Source of the DNA: an uncultured Candidatus Poseidoniales archaeon
GTDB lineage: Archaea > Thermoplasmatota > Poseidoniia > Poseidoniales > Thalassarchaeaceae
Length of the DNA stretch: 64,000 nucleotides
Assembly (NCBI GenBank): GCA_905182515.1
Contig: CAJJBW010000008.1
Coordinates: 108,495 to 172,494, forward strand
Reading direction: 5' to 3'
Shown: piece after piece, positions 24,745-33,682 of the stretch
How the letters are laid out: every line of letters starts with the position of its first letter
How positions within the stretch are numbered: the stretch's first letter is position 1
Translations under genes and position numbers: made by a program
The notes under the pieces: generated by a model
What the model was told of the DNA's origin: nothing
The model's input: the letters and a program-made list of their open reading frames with translations, nothing else
Database searches by the model: none

Positions 24745-26001
24745 TTATTCAACGATTGGGAATAAACCACTCTCTATTCGCTCGAATTTTCTAAATGAGG
24801 GGACGATTATTCCCACTGTGGTAACTAGTATCATGATTGAAACAGCAACCATGTATGTGAATAGTACATTCGTCTCTTCAATAAGCCACCCGCCTAATAA
24901 TGGAGATAATGGAATAAATATTAACGATCCTATGGAATCTAATGAATTAACTCTGCCTCGAAGATACTGATCGACACTATCGGACATTGAAGTTCTCCAT
25001 ATGACCATTAAAGAGCCCCCCATTATCCCTTCGAGAATGACAAAAATCAATATTAACCAATATGGTATTGGCATTGCCCACATCAACATGGACCATGCTA
25101 TAGTACCAATCAAGATGTAGAAAACTAACCCTCTATGTTTTTTTGGTATTGGATATATTCCCCCTATTGCAGAACCAATCATGGCTCCTACGGCTCCTAT
25201 AGCCCCAAAAATTCCAAACATCAATGCCTTTCCTTCCATGCCAATATTCATTTCTATTCCCTTTTGTTCTATAATAAATGGAACGCCTATTTCAATTGCT
25301 GAATCTCCTAAGTGCCATATCATTGCTATGACTAACCCTGCAAATAGCCATGGTTGTGTTTTTACAAACCTAATGGCTTCCAGTAATTCTTCTTTCATAC
25401 TGCTTGTTTCTTCCTCTCTTCTGATGGGTATTTCTGTTATTGTAAATAGTATAAATGCACTAATCAAGAATGTTATGACATCTATGGCTAAACAAATTTC
25501 AATCCCCCATTTACCTACTAACAAGGAACCTATTATTAGCCCTAATGCCCATGCAGCAGTTATGGATATTCCCCTTATTGAGCTAGCCTGAGCAAGCAAT
25601 TTATCTTCTACTAGATCAGGAATTAATGCATTTACTGCAGGCATGGAAAAAGCAGACGCCCCCCCTACTGCAAATGCAGTGACCAGTAATGTATCAATTA
25701 CCGGAGATCCCATAAATAGTAGTATAGTTGCTATTGATATTATTCCCGCCTCTGCTAAATCTGCAATTAATGCCACTGTTCTTCTGGGAAATCTATCTAC
25801 TACCATTCCTCCAAAAACTAGTAATGGTAGGTGACCTAAGAAATATGCTGTAAATATCAGACCATAAATTTTAGGTCCACCAATTTGAGCAACCGTCCAA
25901 CTCATTCCAACAATAAAAATAGAATTACCAATGGTATTGATTCCATCTCCAATTAGAAAACGTCGGAATTCTGGAATATTCCAAGTCTCCCTCATAGACA
26001 T
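24745..26001 (-). CDS. Major facilitator superfamily transporter (MFS_3/EntS-like)
   Basis: This 418-residue protein with about 12 membrane helices has the MFS loop motif GGMVVDRFPRRTV between helices 2 and 3 and a related RGRVNSLDSIG in the second half. The N-terminus NIPEFRRFLIGDGINTIGNS resembles MFS_3 exporters such as EntS. It is probably a proton-driven exporter of a small molecule. The substrate cannot be inferred. It is divergent from glnII across a 270-base A+T-rich spacer. Confidence 0.83.
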   Translation of the reverse strand: MSMRETWNIPEFRRFLIGDGINTIGNSIFIVGMSWTVAQIGGPKIYGLIFTAYFLGHLPLLVFGGMVVDRFPRRTVALIADLAEAGIISIATILLFMGSPVIDTLLVTAFAVGGASAFSMPAVNALIPDLVEDKLLAQASSIRGISITAAWALGLIIGSLLVGKWGIEICLAIDVITFLISAFILFTITEIPIRREEETSSMKEELLEAIRFVKTQPWLFAGLVIAMIWHLGDSAIEIGVPFIIEQKGIEMNIGMEGKALMFGIFGAIGAVGAMIGSAIGGIYPIPKKHRGLVFYILIGTIAWSMLMWAMPIPYWLILIFVILEGIMGGSLMVIWRTSMSDSVDQYLRGRVNSLDSIGSLIFIPLSPLLGGWLIEETNVLFTYMVAVSIMILVTTVGIIVPSFRKFERIESGLFPIVE

Positions 26002-26271
26002 ATTATTGTCTAATTATATTCTACGTTTCAATCTGTTCTATTGAGAAATATCTCCCTCTTGTGATTTAGCAATTCAATTTTTTATCCATCATGTCCATTT
26101 GTATGTATTAATATAATTTTTTTGAATATTGATATTGCATTCGTATAATATAAATTAGAAATACTATACAATTGTATATATTATCTCCATATATATATTA
26201 TAATGATTTCTTTAAAGGGAAAATATTAATCAATACAACAAATAATAAACCTTACCACTTTGTGATTACGT
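26002..26271. other. A+T-rich divergent spacer, MFS gene / glnII
   Basis: There is no open gene here. The spacer is extremely A+T rich, with many TATA-like words (for example around 26180-26205 and 26243-26253). A TATA-like AATAATAAACC lies about 25 bases before the glnII ATG. I see no clear terminator or RNA. It probably contains both divergent promoters. Confidence 0.4.
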
Positions 26272-27282
26272 ATGGCAATAAAGGCGAAACTTGAGTACAT
26301 TTGGTTAGACGGGCATTTTCCGACACAAAATATGAGATGCAAGACTATGATAATAAACGATTTTAGTGGTAACTTAGAAGATTGCCCCGTGTGGTGTTTC
26401 GATGGAAGTTCAACAAAACAAGCGAAAGGAAACGCTTCTGATTGTTTATTACAACCTGTAGCAATATATCCAGATCCAGTAAGGATAGATGGTTATTTAG
26501 TTATGAATGAGGTTTTAAATCCTGACTCTACACCCCACATTTCAAATAAAAGATCCACAATTGATGATGATGATCATGATTTTTGGTTTGGTTTTGAACA
26601 AGAATATTTTATTATGGATGTTGAAACTCAATTACCACTAGGCTTCCCTTTAGGAGGATATCCAGGACCTCAAGGGTTGTATTATTGTTCAGTCGGAGGA
26701 AAAAATACACATGGCAGGGACTTCGTAGAAGAACATGCAGACTTATGTTTAGAAGCAGGAATAACCTTTGAAGGATTGAACCAAGAAGTCGCGTGTGGGC
26801 AGTGGGAATTCCAGTTATTTGCAAAAGGTGCAAAAAAAGCTGGCGATGAGTTATGGATAGCCCGATACTTATTGGATAGACTGACGGAGAAATATGGATA
26901 TTATATTGAATACCATCCCAAACCAGTCACAGGAGATTGGAACGGTTCGGGTATGCATGCAAATTTTTCAGATACTAATCTAAGAACTAGCGGAGATGAA
27001 GAGATATTTCATAAAGTCTGTAAAGCATTTGGTGAAAATATTAAGAGGCACATGGATGTTTATGGTGCTCACAATGAATTAAGACTCACAGGACTCCATG
27101 AAACTCAATCGATAGATCAGTTTTCTTATGGAGTATCAGATAGGGGTGCATCAATTCGTATCCCTATTGGGACAGTAGAAGATGGATGGAGGGGAAGACT
27201 CGAAGACCGCCGTCCGGCCTCTAATGGAGATCCATATAATATTGCATCAGTTATTGTAAAGACTACAAAATCTGCATACTAA
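26272..27282 (+). CDS. glnII: Glutamine synthetase, class II (eukaryotic/GlnII type)
   Basis: The enzyme makes glutamine from glutamate, ammonia and ATP. Motifs are of the class II form: EYIWLDG near the start, FDGSSTKQA, GFEQEYF with metal-binding Glu residues, LNQEVACGQWEFQ, NGSGMHANFS and the C-terminal RRPASNGDPYNIAS. The 336-residue length fits GSII (about 330-370), not the 440-470 residue GSI usual in archaea. GSII is typical of eukaryotes and some bacteria, so lateral acquisition is likely. The adenylylation site of GSI is absent, as expected. Its stop overlaps the convergent DAO gene by four bases. Confidence 0.93.
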   Translation: MAIKAKLEYIWLDGHFPTQNMRCKTMIINDFSGNLEDCPVWCFDGSSTKQAKGNASDCLLQPVAIYPDPVRIDGYLVMNEVLNPDSTPHISNKRSTIDDDDHDFWFGFEQEYFIMDVETQLPLGFPLGGYPGPQGLYYCSVGGKNTHGRDFVEEHADLCLEAGITFEGLNQEVACGQWEFQLFAKGAKKAGDELWIARYLLDRLTEKYGYYIEYHPKPVTGDWNGSGMHANFSDTNLRTSGDEEIFHKVCKAFGENIKRHMDVYGAHNELRLTGLHETQSIDQFSYGVSDRGASIRIPIGTVEDGWRGRLEDRRPASNGDPYNIASVIVKTTKSAY

Positions 27283-28211
27283 TTGTCGTTAAGTAATTTG
27301 ACCACTTCATTAGCACACCCCCATGACAAAGTTACTCCAGATCCTCCATGCCCATAGTTATGAATGACTAATTTATTTGATATTTTTTCTATTTCTAATC
27401 TTACTTCATTCCTTGAAGGCCGTAGTCCAACCGCCATTCCAACTATTTTATTCCTGTCTAACTCCGGCCATAAAGAGGCACATCTTTTCAAAATCTCTTC
27501 GGTATCTTCATCTCTAATTTCCAAAGACCAATCATCTAATTGCGCTGTCCCTCCTAATACTGTTACATCATTTCTTGGGATGGTGTATGTCAATGTCTCG
27601 GGTTGCTGATCATACCGCCCTATTACAGGATCCTGTTTGAGGTATATCACTTGACCTCTTATTGGCCTTACGTTATAATCATCACATAATTGACGTGCAC
27701 CTAGTCCAACACAATTAATTACAATTTTTTCTTCGATATCATTTAATTCTATTAAATTCTTCTTAATAAATTTACATCCCAAACGTTCTAGTTTACTTTT
27801 TAACCATGGCATATATAGATTCATTTGAATCACGGGAGAATCAAATTCCCATCCAAACACATATTCTCCAATTAATTCGCATTCTTCCAATATTCTAAAT
27901 CCATTAATGCCAATACTCCATCCAGGGGGTTCGGAATATTTTCTCAAATATTCTCTCCCTTTTCTTATTTTTATTCCAGATTCAGGGTGTATAAGGGACA
28001 TTTTAGTCAATTCATGGTATGTCTCCAATCCCCATTTATTTGTTTTTTTTATAGGATTAGTCAAAAATGGATACCATACTGCAGCAGCCACATCAGAAAC
28101 TGTATCTGGGCTAAATTTGTCTGAATAGATTGTAACTTTATGCCCCTGTTGCAAAAGTCTGATGGCACAAGTCAATCCTGAAACACCTGCCCCCACTACT
28201 CCACATTTCAT
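27279..28211 (-). CDS. D-amino-acid oxidase-like FAD enzyme
   Basis: The N-terminus CGVVGAGVSGLTCAIRLLQQ is a Rossmann FAD-binding GxGxxG motif, followed by AAAVWYPFL. VINCVGLGARQL, RPIRGQVIYLK, YTIPRNDVTVLGGT and the C-terminal HNYGHGGSGVTLSWG all match the DAO family, which oxidises D-amino acids (or D-aspartate) to keto acids, ammonia and H2O2. I choose the ATG at 28211 (310 residues) because the Rossmann strand begins there; the frame extends to 28229. D-amino acids from bacterial cell walls are a plausible food source. Ammonia released could feed the convergent GlnII. Eukaryote-style DAO is uncommon in archaea. Confidence 0.87.
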   Translation of the reverse strand: MKCGVVGAGVSGLTCAIRLLQQGHKVTIYSDKFSPDTVSDVAAAVWYPFLTNPIKKTNKWGLETYHELTKMSLIHPESGIKIRKGREYLRKYSEPPGWSIGINGFRILEECELIGEYVFGWEFDSPVIQMNLYMPWLKSKLERLGCKFIKKNLIELNDIEEKIVINCVGLGARQLCDDYNVRPIRGQVIYLKQDPVIGRYDQQPETLTYTIPRNDVTVLGGTAQLDDWSLEIRDEDTEEILKRCASLWPELDRNKIVGMAVGLRPSRNEVRLEIEKISNKLVIHNYGHGGSGVTLSWGCANEVVKLLNDN

Positions 28212-28294
28212 ACAGTTGGTACAAAGCACTAGTCAATAAATAAATTCCAAAATAGTCATCAATGATATGGATATTGGTTTGTTACAGTGATGGC

Positions 28295-28480
28295 ATGCCT
28301 AAAGTAAGGAGACCCAAAAAAGGTTGGTTTCGAATCACCAAGAAACGTATTTTCAGAGGGTCATCAGTAAAGGCGAGTGAGAAGGGTTTACCACCATGTC
28401 CTGCTTGTAATCAGTGGACCATGCAGAAAGACAATAAACGCAATGAAATATACTGTGGTTCATGCGGAGCCATTCTTTGA
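28295..28480 (+). CDS. Small zinc-ribbon protein, unknown
   Basis: From the ATG at 28295 this gives 61 residues: a basic N-terminal half (KVRRPKKGWFRITKKRIFRG) and a CPACNQW...YCGSCGAIL zinc ribbon. The frame extends 11 codons upstream to 28262, but the basic start is more natural. The CxxC-CxxC arrangement plus basic region suggests nucleic-acid or ribosome binding. I do not recognise a family. It is divergent from the DAO gene. Confidence 0.55.
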   Translation: MPKVRRPKKGWFRITKKRIFRGSSVKASEKGLPPCPACNQWTMQKDNKRNEIYCGSCGAIL

Positions 28481-28521
28481 TGATGAGAAATCCAATATGC
28501 AAAGGCCTCTTGGCCTACCTG

Positions 28522-28584
28522 CCACTGTGATGAAAAACCGCACCGGATGCATCAGGCATCAAGAGTGATGGGCGATCTGAGTGG
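28522..28584 (+). ncRNA. Candidate box C/D small RNA
   Basis: CCAC (28522-28525) and GTGG (28581-28584) can form a terminal stem that brings together a perfect box C, GTGATGA (28527-28533), and a box D, CTGA (28577-28580). The 63-base length is right for archaeal C/D RNAs. A C'-like GTGATGG (28565-28571 region) lies only about five bases before box D, so the D guide would be too short. No target is assigned. Confidence 0.3.
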
Positions 28585-28601
28585 CACACGGAATTGAGTA
28601 A

Positions 28602-30170
28602 ATGCCCGGTGATAAAATATTTATTGACCATCTAAACCGTAAATTTAGAATTCCTGCACCTAAAAATTTAATCAAACCTCCAGATGATATTCAATTTGCT
28701 AGCAAAAGTAAACCATGGAAGATATATTTTGGAATGCTCGGAACAGTTCTACCAGCTTTCTTCTTACTTTACACGTCGCTTTTTTTAATATTAGGAATTA
28801 TTAATTTAAATCCAATCGTCACCTTATCAGGTGGAATTTGTAGTTTACCATTATTGATAATTATTTTCCGTCTACACAGGCCAAAATTAATTCATGTAAG
28901 GGTGGCTACTCCAAGCGAGGATGGCGATTATATACACCCTTTGACTACCGGGGGCTCTATAGAAACTAATGTTAGAACTAATTTTAGCAGGTTTATTATT
29001 AGAGACGATTCTATTCTTGAAATGCCCCCTAGTAAACAGTTATGGGTATTATTTTGCTTAGTTATAACTGTCGGTATAATTTCATCATTCGTATTCCTCT
29101 CAAATGTATCTCATGAATTAGGAATCATACTCTTCATCATTATTGCAATTCCAATGTGGTTCATTGGATTTTCACTACCAGTACTTGCATGGTGGGGAAC
29201 ATCTACACAATTGTTAGGAATCCCTACAAGGAAAAGAGATGCCGAAGCATGGTTATTGGCAGGAATGATGGCAGCCTTTCCTGCATTCTTATTCAATAGT
29301 TTTGTGGCCCCTTTAATTATTCCAGATAATTTTCCTATATGGGCTAGTGATTTATCTTTGCTTGCATTAAGTGCTCCATTTTGTGAAGAACTATTCAAAG
29401 GTTTAGCAGTAGCAATTTTCCTCCCTTCTATAAAAGGTCCAAAACATGGTTTTCAAATTGGTTTCACTGTTGGCTTGGGGTTTGCCCTGATCGAAAACTT
29501 TCAATATATTGGAATATCATTAATCGGGGGCCCTCTTGGTATCACTTTAACTATATTAGTCAGGGGAATTGGCTCAATACCCGGTCATGCAGTATGGACT
29601 GCGATAACAGGTACTGCAATAGGCTGGCTAGCAGTAGATTCCAAATTCAAAGAAAAATTACAAATGTATGCAAATAAAATAACTATAGGCACCGTCGATT
29701 TAGATGAAGATACAGGTGATGATATTGATGGCGATGGGAATTATTCCGATTATGAGGGAAATAAGTACAACTCAGATGTTGCAACAATAGAATCTTTAGA
29801 AAAAATGTCGACAAGTCAAAAACCATGGCTATTAATGGATAAAAATTCGGAAGTAATTACCAATCAATTTAATTCTAATTCAACTTTACAGAATAAAAAA
29901 TTAGTAAATAATATTTTTCCTAAAGCATCTGCAAATATAGGTTTGTCTACTCCAAAATCTGTAATTAATGCTTTATTATTAGCAATGATGGGGCATTCAT
30001 TTTGGAATGGTAGTTCTTACATTTCATATTATATTCCTCAAATGCAAAATTTTACTACATACGAATCTACATTAATCTCTGTGACATGGACAATTATATT
30101 GGTTTTTGGAATTATCTTTACTACAACTCAATTATTGAGGGGGGTGGTGGCGATTGATGAAGAAAAATAA
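28602..30170 (+). CDS. PrsW-family intramembrane protease-like protein
   Basis: This 522-residue multi-helix membrane protein has the PrsW signature in the middle: FCEELFKGLAVAIF (the EExxK-type motif), GFALIENFQYIG and GSIPGHAVWTAITG with a conserved His. These residues form the proposed active site of this family, related to CAAX-type membrane proteases and, in Bacillus, involved in anti-sigma factor cleavage. A loop around residues 365-390 is rich in Asp and Gly (DLDEDTGDDIDGDG), a calcium-type motif seen in other proteins here. A second conserved-looking GHSFWNG near the C-terminus may belong to the active-site region. The substrate is unknown. Confidence 0.8.
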   Translation: MPGDKIFIDHLNRKFRIPAPKNLIKPPDDIQFASKSKPWKIYFGMLGTVLPAFFLLYTSLFLILGIINLNPIVTLSGGICSLPLLIIIFRLHRPKLIHVRVATPSEDGDYIHPLTTGGSIETNVRTNFSRFIIRDDSILEMPPSKQLWVLFCLVITVGIISSFVFLSNVSHELGIILFIIIAIPMWFIGFSLPVLAWWGTSTQLLGIPTRKRDAEAWLLAGMMAAFPAFLFNSFVAPLIIPDNFPIWASDLSLLALSAPFCEELFKGLAVAIFLPSIKGPKHGFQIGFTVGLGFALIENFQYIGISLIGGPLGITLTILVRGIGSIPGHAVWTAITGTAIGWLAVDSKFKEKLQMYANKITIGTVDLDEDTGDDIDGDGNYSDYEGNKYNSDVATIESLEKMSTSQKPWLLMDKNSEVITNQFNSNSTLQNKKLVNNIFPKASANIGLSTPKSVINALLLAMMGHSFWNGSSYISYYIPQMQNFTTYESTLISVTWTIILVFGIIFTTTQLLRGVVAIDEEK

Positions 30171-30248
30171 CTGCCATTATTTGTACAAATGGTTATGTAA
30201 AAGGGAATCCTTCTTGACCGTCAATGCTCACAGGATTACAAGGAAACG

Positions 30249-30989
30249 GTGGAACTAGTGAATGAACAATTAATTTCGCTGCTCTTGGTAGCTGTTCTAC
30301 TCTTAGTTTCAAAAATATATGATTTCTTAGATATGGGTGGTTTATTTGCAGCATTATGTATCGGTTTAATAATTTCTTTATTGGGTCATTGGACCTGGTT
30401 AATAGTCCTAATGTCCTTTTTGATTATATCATCGATAGTCACTAAGTGGAGGTACGAGGAAAAATTACAATTATCCGTAGAAGAATCAAATGAAGGTGTG
30501 CGAGGATGGAAAAATGTACTAGCCAATGGAGGGGCTGCTTCAATAGTTGCAATTGCCAATACTACCTTAGGAGGGCACGAGTTAGCGTATTTCGCTTTCT
30601 GCGCATGTGTAAGCGTAGCATCTTCTGATACTCTTGCATCAGAAATTGGAAGCCTGGACCATCGGACTAGAATAATTACTACTTTGGAGGCAGTCCCTGC
30701 TGGAACCAATGGAGGGATGTCTCCAACAGGTACTGTAGCAGCTTTTTATGGCGGACTAATAATTGCAATAATATCTACACTATTAGGTGCTTTAAATGGT
30801 GACCACCTTCCTCCAATTTTCTTTTTTATTGGCATAACCTCAATTGGATGGCTAGGTTGCCAAATGGATTCATTACTAGGGGCAGTATTGGAAAATAGAG
30901 GCTATCTGGGGAAGCATGGAGTTAATTTCATATCTACGCTTTCTGGCTCATTCCTATCACTTTATTTTGCATATATCTTTATTTATTGA
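30249..30989 (+). CDS. DUF92/COG1836 membrane protein
   Basis: This 246-residue protein has about six membrane helices. The segments GVRGWKNVLANGGAASIVA, SSDTLASEIGSL, TTLEAVPAGTNGGMSPTGT and DSLLGAVLENRGYLGKHGVNF are the conserved DUF92 blocks. A plant relative (VTE6) is a phytyl-phosphate kinase, so a role in isoprenoid phosphate salvage is a reasonable but unproven guess for archaeal members, whose lipids are isoprenoid. The start is GTG at 30249, with an in-frame GTG at 30258 as an alternative. Confidence 0.83.
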   Translation: MELVNEQLISLLLVAVLLLVSKIYDFLDMGGLFAALCIGLIISLLGHWTWLIVLMSFLIISSIVTKWRYEEKLQLSVEESNEGVRGWKNVLANGGAASIVAIANTTLGGHELAYFAFCACVSVASSDTLASEIGSLDHRTRIITTLEAVPAGTNGGMSPTGTVAAFYGGLIIAIISTLLGALNGDHLPPIFFFIGITSIGWLGCQMDSLLGAVLENRGYLGKHGVNFISTLSGSFLSLYFAYIFIY

Positions 30990-31022
30990 GGGAACTAAAT
31001 ATTTGACATAGGAAGTTATAAA

Positions 31023-33356
31023 ATGAAACAAGTCATAAATAATAAATTTATTTTAATGGCGGTAACGATCTTATTCTTTGCTACTGGAGCATCATCCATA
31101 GGCGTTGCAGAAGATTATGAACAATATGATGGCCCTGGGATTTCTTTTGAATATCCGGAAACTCATATGCTATTTTTAAAAGGTTCAGAAGAAAACCCTC
31201 TTCTGGATAGAAACTGGTCATTATTAACTGGTTTACCTCAGGGAAGTGCATCATTTAGTAGGGCAAGTTCTGCAATATCGCCGACATTAGTGGAAGCAAA
31301 ATCTGCACCGTTAGTGGAATCATTCAGGTTTGATGGAAATTTATCTATCTCCTTATTTGCTTCTCTAGAGGGTACTGGAAGTAATTCTTGTAAATCGACG
31401 AGTATTTTGCCAAGTCCAGTAAGTTCAGAGACACAATTCCAAGTCACCTTGTCAATGGGCGGAATAATAATTTTGGATGGAGCATATACGGACTCAATTT
31501 CTATGTCAGAGGGATATACATCGCCTCATGAATTCAAAGTTTCTGCATCAAATGTAAATGTATCTCTCGGGCCGGGAGATACTATTGATATTTCTATTGA
31601 CGTTAGGCACGAATGTATTGAATCCGGATCTCTGTGGTGGGGGACGTATGATGTTAAATCTGGAATCACCTTTGAAGGTAAATTTATAGAGATACAACTC
31701 GATGCCGTTGTAGATGCAAATAGAATGGTTCGAATAGAATTGATGCCGATATCTCCCTGGGGGGTTGAAGATTTTACTCATCAAATTATTGACATTATTG
31801 GCCCAACTACTTGGGATACAATGTATCATGGGGAAAGGGATAATGAAGATTTATGGATATATCATTTTGAAAATCCACAAGGATCAAGAATTGGAGATGG
31901 TAATCGAACAATCTTGACATGGACGTCAGAAAAGCCATTAGAACCTGGTAATTATATGGTGGACGTATGCATTGATTTGTCTGACCAAGACCCCACTAAT
32001 ACTTGCAACGCAATAGCGGTGTTGAGGTTTTCTGTTCCTGAGGATTCTGATTCATTAGTGAATGGCATGTGGGCCGCAGTAATCATTCCTTTGGGGATAG
32101 TCGGTTGGATATTCATTTCACTTCGAGGTGCGATGCTCCCTCTTCCTACATACGGTGTTTTAATTTTACTAGCTTTTGCTAGTTTAGGGCCAGCAATTAG
32201 CCTACCTGATATCAATTCTGAACCTTTCAGGGATAACGGGGCTGCGCCGCCTTTCATACTATTATCGCACAACCCTGATACCGAATCAATTTCATTATCT
32301 GATTTATTGGACCAGTCAGATGTTGTAGTTATTGGGATGTTTCAGCCAGGATCACCAAATGCAATACTCCAATTCAATGATTTTTCAAATTCAATGAATA
32401 TTAACGAAGGGGATATAAGTTATGTTCAGATTGCAACCGGTGAAGGATTAAGGGCAACTGATTTAGATGAACATTCTAAAATAATTAACGGTTCATGGCC
32501 ACTTCTCCTTGACGAAACAGATTCGAATGTTGGATTTTCTTTACCAAACAGTGCCAGCGATGCTGTTTTAATTATCGATTCAGCCGGTTTTATTTCAAAA
32601 TGGCGGCCAGGATCTATGTCCCCTGTTGAGATTGGAGAAGCAGCAAGCAAATCTTCTTGGGGGTCTGGTAATAGTCCCTTTCAAATATTGTCTTTATTAT
32701 TTTCAACAGCACTGCTCCCACTTATTGTATTAAGTATGCCCAGGGAAAGGATTTTCAAATTCCCTGAAGACCCATTAATACCAGGGGCCGGAATTTTACT
32801 AATTTCATATTCTGCAATGATTGGATTCTCTTATTGGGCCCTTCCTGTTGCAATTGCATCAATTCTTGGTGCTGGAATTCATTGGGTATGGATAGAACTT
32901 ATCTTAACATTTGTACTCGTATATCATGGCATTTCCATATTGAGAAATGGCAGGATAATTGAAATTGAAATACTGTCTAAAATCGCATATTCTAAACTAC
33001 CTCAAAACTATAAGAATTGGAAATCAAATGAGAGTTTTAGCGAAGATGCTTATTTGGGATTATGGTTGGCATGGTTACTATGGATACAAATACCAGAATT
33101 AATCCCACAAGGAGTTGGTGCTGTAGCCAAATCAAGCACCTTAGGCCTTATTTTTGCCTTATTATTATTTTTAGGATATATTATTTCTGCAGGAATATGC
33201 ATAGTATTATCACGCAATCTTGCCCTTATAATGGGTCCAATTTCTAGAATTTTTGGTGAAATGAGCATCGGGTTAAGGCCTAGGGCATGGGGCTTGGCAT
33301 CCGTTATATTTGGAGTTTGGATTATGCTTAGTATCTTGTTAGGGCCATTGTCATAA
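31023..33356 (+). CDS. Secreted/membrane protein with cysteine-less thioredoxin-like domain
   Basis: This 777-residue protein starts with a signal sequence (about residues 8-28). Residues about 30-340 form an outside beta-rich region. Two membrane helices follow near residues 345-395. A thioredoxin-like domain spans about residues 405-550: FILLSHNP, SDLLDQSDVVVIGMFQPGSP, LRATDLDEHSKIINGSWPLL and AVLIIDSAGFISKWRPG follow the TlpA/redoxin order. The place of the usual WCxxC active site reads FQPGSP, so it cannot do dithiol chemistry. About six further helices fill the C-terminus. It might bind or present a partner rather than catalyse redox. I do not recognise a named family. Confidence 0.6.
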   Translation: MKQVINNKFILMAVTILFFATGASSIGVAEDYEQYDGPGISFEYPETHMLFLKGSEENPLLDRNWSLLTGLPQGSASFSRASSAISPTLVEAKSAPLVESFRFDGNLSISLFASLEGTGSNSCKSTSILPSPVSSETQFQVTLSMGGIIILDGAYTDSISMSEGYTSPHEFKVSASNVNVSLGPGDTIDISIDVRHECIESGSLWWGTYDVKSGITFEGKFIEIQLDAVVDANRMVRIELMPISPWGVEDFTHQIIDIIGPTTWDTMYHGERDNEDLWIYHFENPQGSRIGDGNRTILTWTSEKPLEPGNYMVDVCIDLSDQDPTNTCNAIAVLRFSVPEDSDSLVNGMWAAVIIPLGIVGWIFISLRGAMLPLPTYGVLILLAFASLGPAISLPDINSEPFRDNGAAPPFILLSHNPDTESISLSDLLDQSDVVVIGMFQPGSPNAILQFNDFSNSMNINEGDISYVQIATGEGLRATDLDEHSKIINGSWPLLLDETDSNVGFSLPNSASDAVLIIDSAGFISKWRPGSMSPVEIGEAASKSSWGSGNSPFQILSLLFSTALLPLIVLSMPRERIFKFPEDPLIPGAGILLISYSAMIGFSYWALPVAIASILGAGIHWVWIELILTFVLVYHGISILRNGRIIEIEILSKIAYSKLPQNYKNWKSNESFSEDAYLGLWLAWLLWIQIPELIPQGVGAVAKSSTLGLIFALLLFLGYIISAGICIVLSRNLALIMGPISRIFGEMSIGLRPRAWGLASVIFGVWIMLSILLGPLS

Positions 33357-33427
33357 TTTTATTGTCTATACAATACTTTTGACCGGGACCATCATAAGAG
33401 AAAGGTCACTGGAGAAGATATCCCTAC

Positions 33428-33616
33428 GGGGGTATAGTATAACCTGGTAGTACAGCGGGCTCCAGTTGCACGGGAATGACGACGAGAAGGTATTCTGATG
33501 GTTTTGATGACCAACTGGAGCGCCGACCCATCGCAACCCGAGAGCGTGCGCCTGCCGGGTGCACGCTAGGCAGAAGAAACCTGCTGATCTGGGTTCAAAT
33601 CCCAGTGCCCCCACCA
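33428..33616 (+). tRNA. tRNA-Trp (anticodon CCA) with 113-base intron
   Basis: The acceptor GGGGGTA (33428-33434) pairs with TGCCCCC (33606-33612), followed by discriminator A and an encoded CCA (33614-33616). The anticodon stem GCGGG (33455-33459) pairs with CCTGC (33580-33584). The loop starts CTCCAG with anticodon CCA. A canonical intron between positions 37 and 38 would be 33466-33578. The T loop is TTCAAAT. The intron contains a box C/D guide RNA (separate entry) and a second hairpin, AGCGTGC/GCACGCT. Archaeal splicing endonuclease would remove it. Confidence 0.92.
33465..33538 (+). ncRNA. Box C/D guide RNA inside the tRNA-Trp intron
   Basis: The stem GTTGC/GCAAC plus GGG/CCC closes a C/D core: box C ATGACGA (33476-33482), D' CTGA (33495-33498), C' TTGATGA (33504-33510) and D CCGA (33523-33526). 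The D guide CAACTGGAGC is complementary to GCTCCAGTTG of the same pre-tRNA. The base five nucleotides upstream of box D (33518) pairs with C34, the wobble base of the anticodon. The D' guide pairs, with two mismatches, around position 39 of the 3' exon. Haloferax and other euryarchaea use the same intron-encoded RNA to methylate tRNA-Trp positions 34 and 39. Boxes C and D differ from consensus by one base each. Confidence 0.75.
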
Positions 33617-33682
33617 TTTTTAAATTCTTAATTTATACTTTTACGGGTTTGTTTGAAGGAGTATGCTCGCTCCGCATCTAAT

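Noticed and set aside
33366..33617. Minus-strand open frame over tRNA-Trp
   Set aside because: It lies entirely on the intron-bearing tRNA and has no other support.
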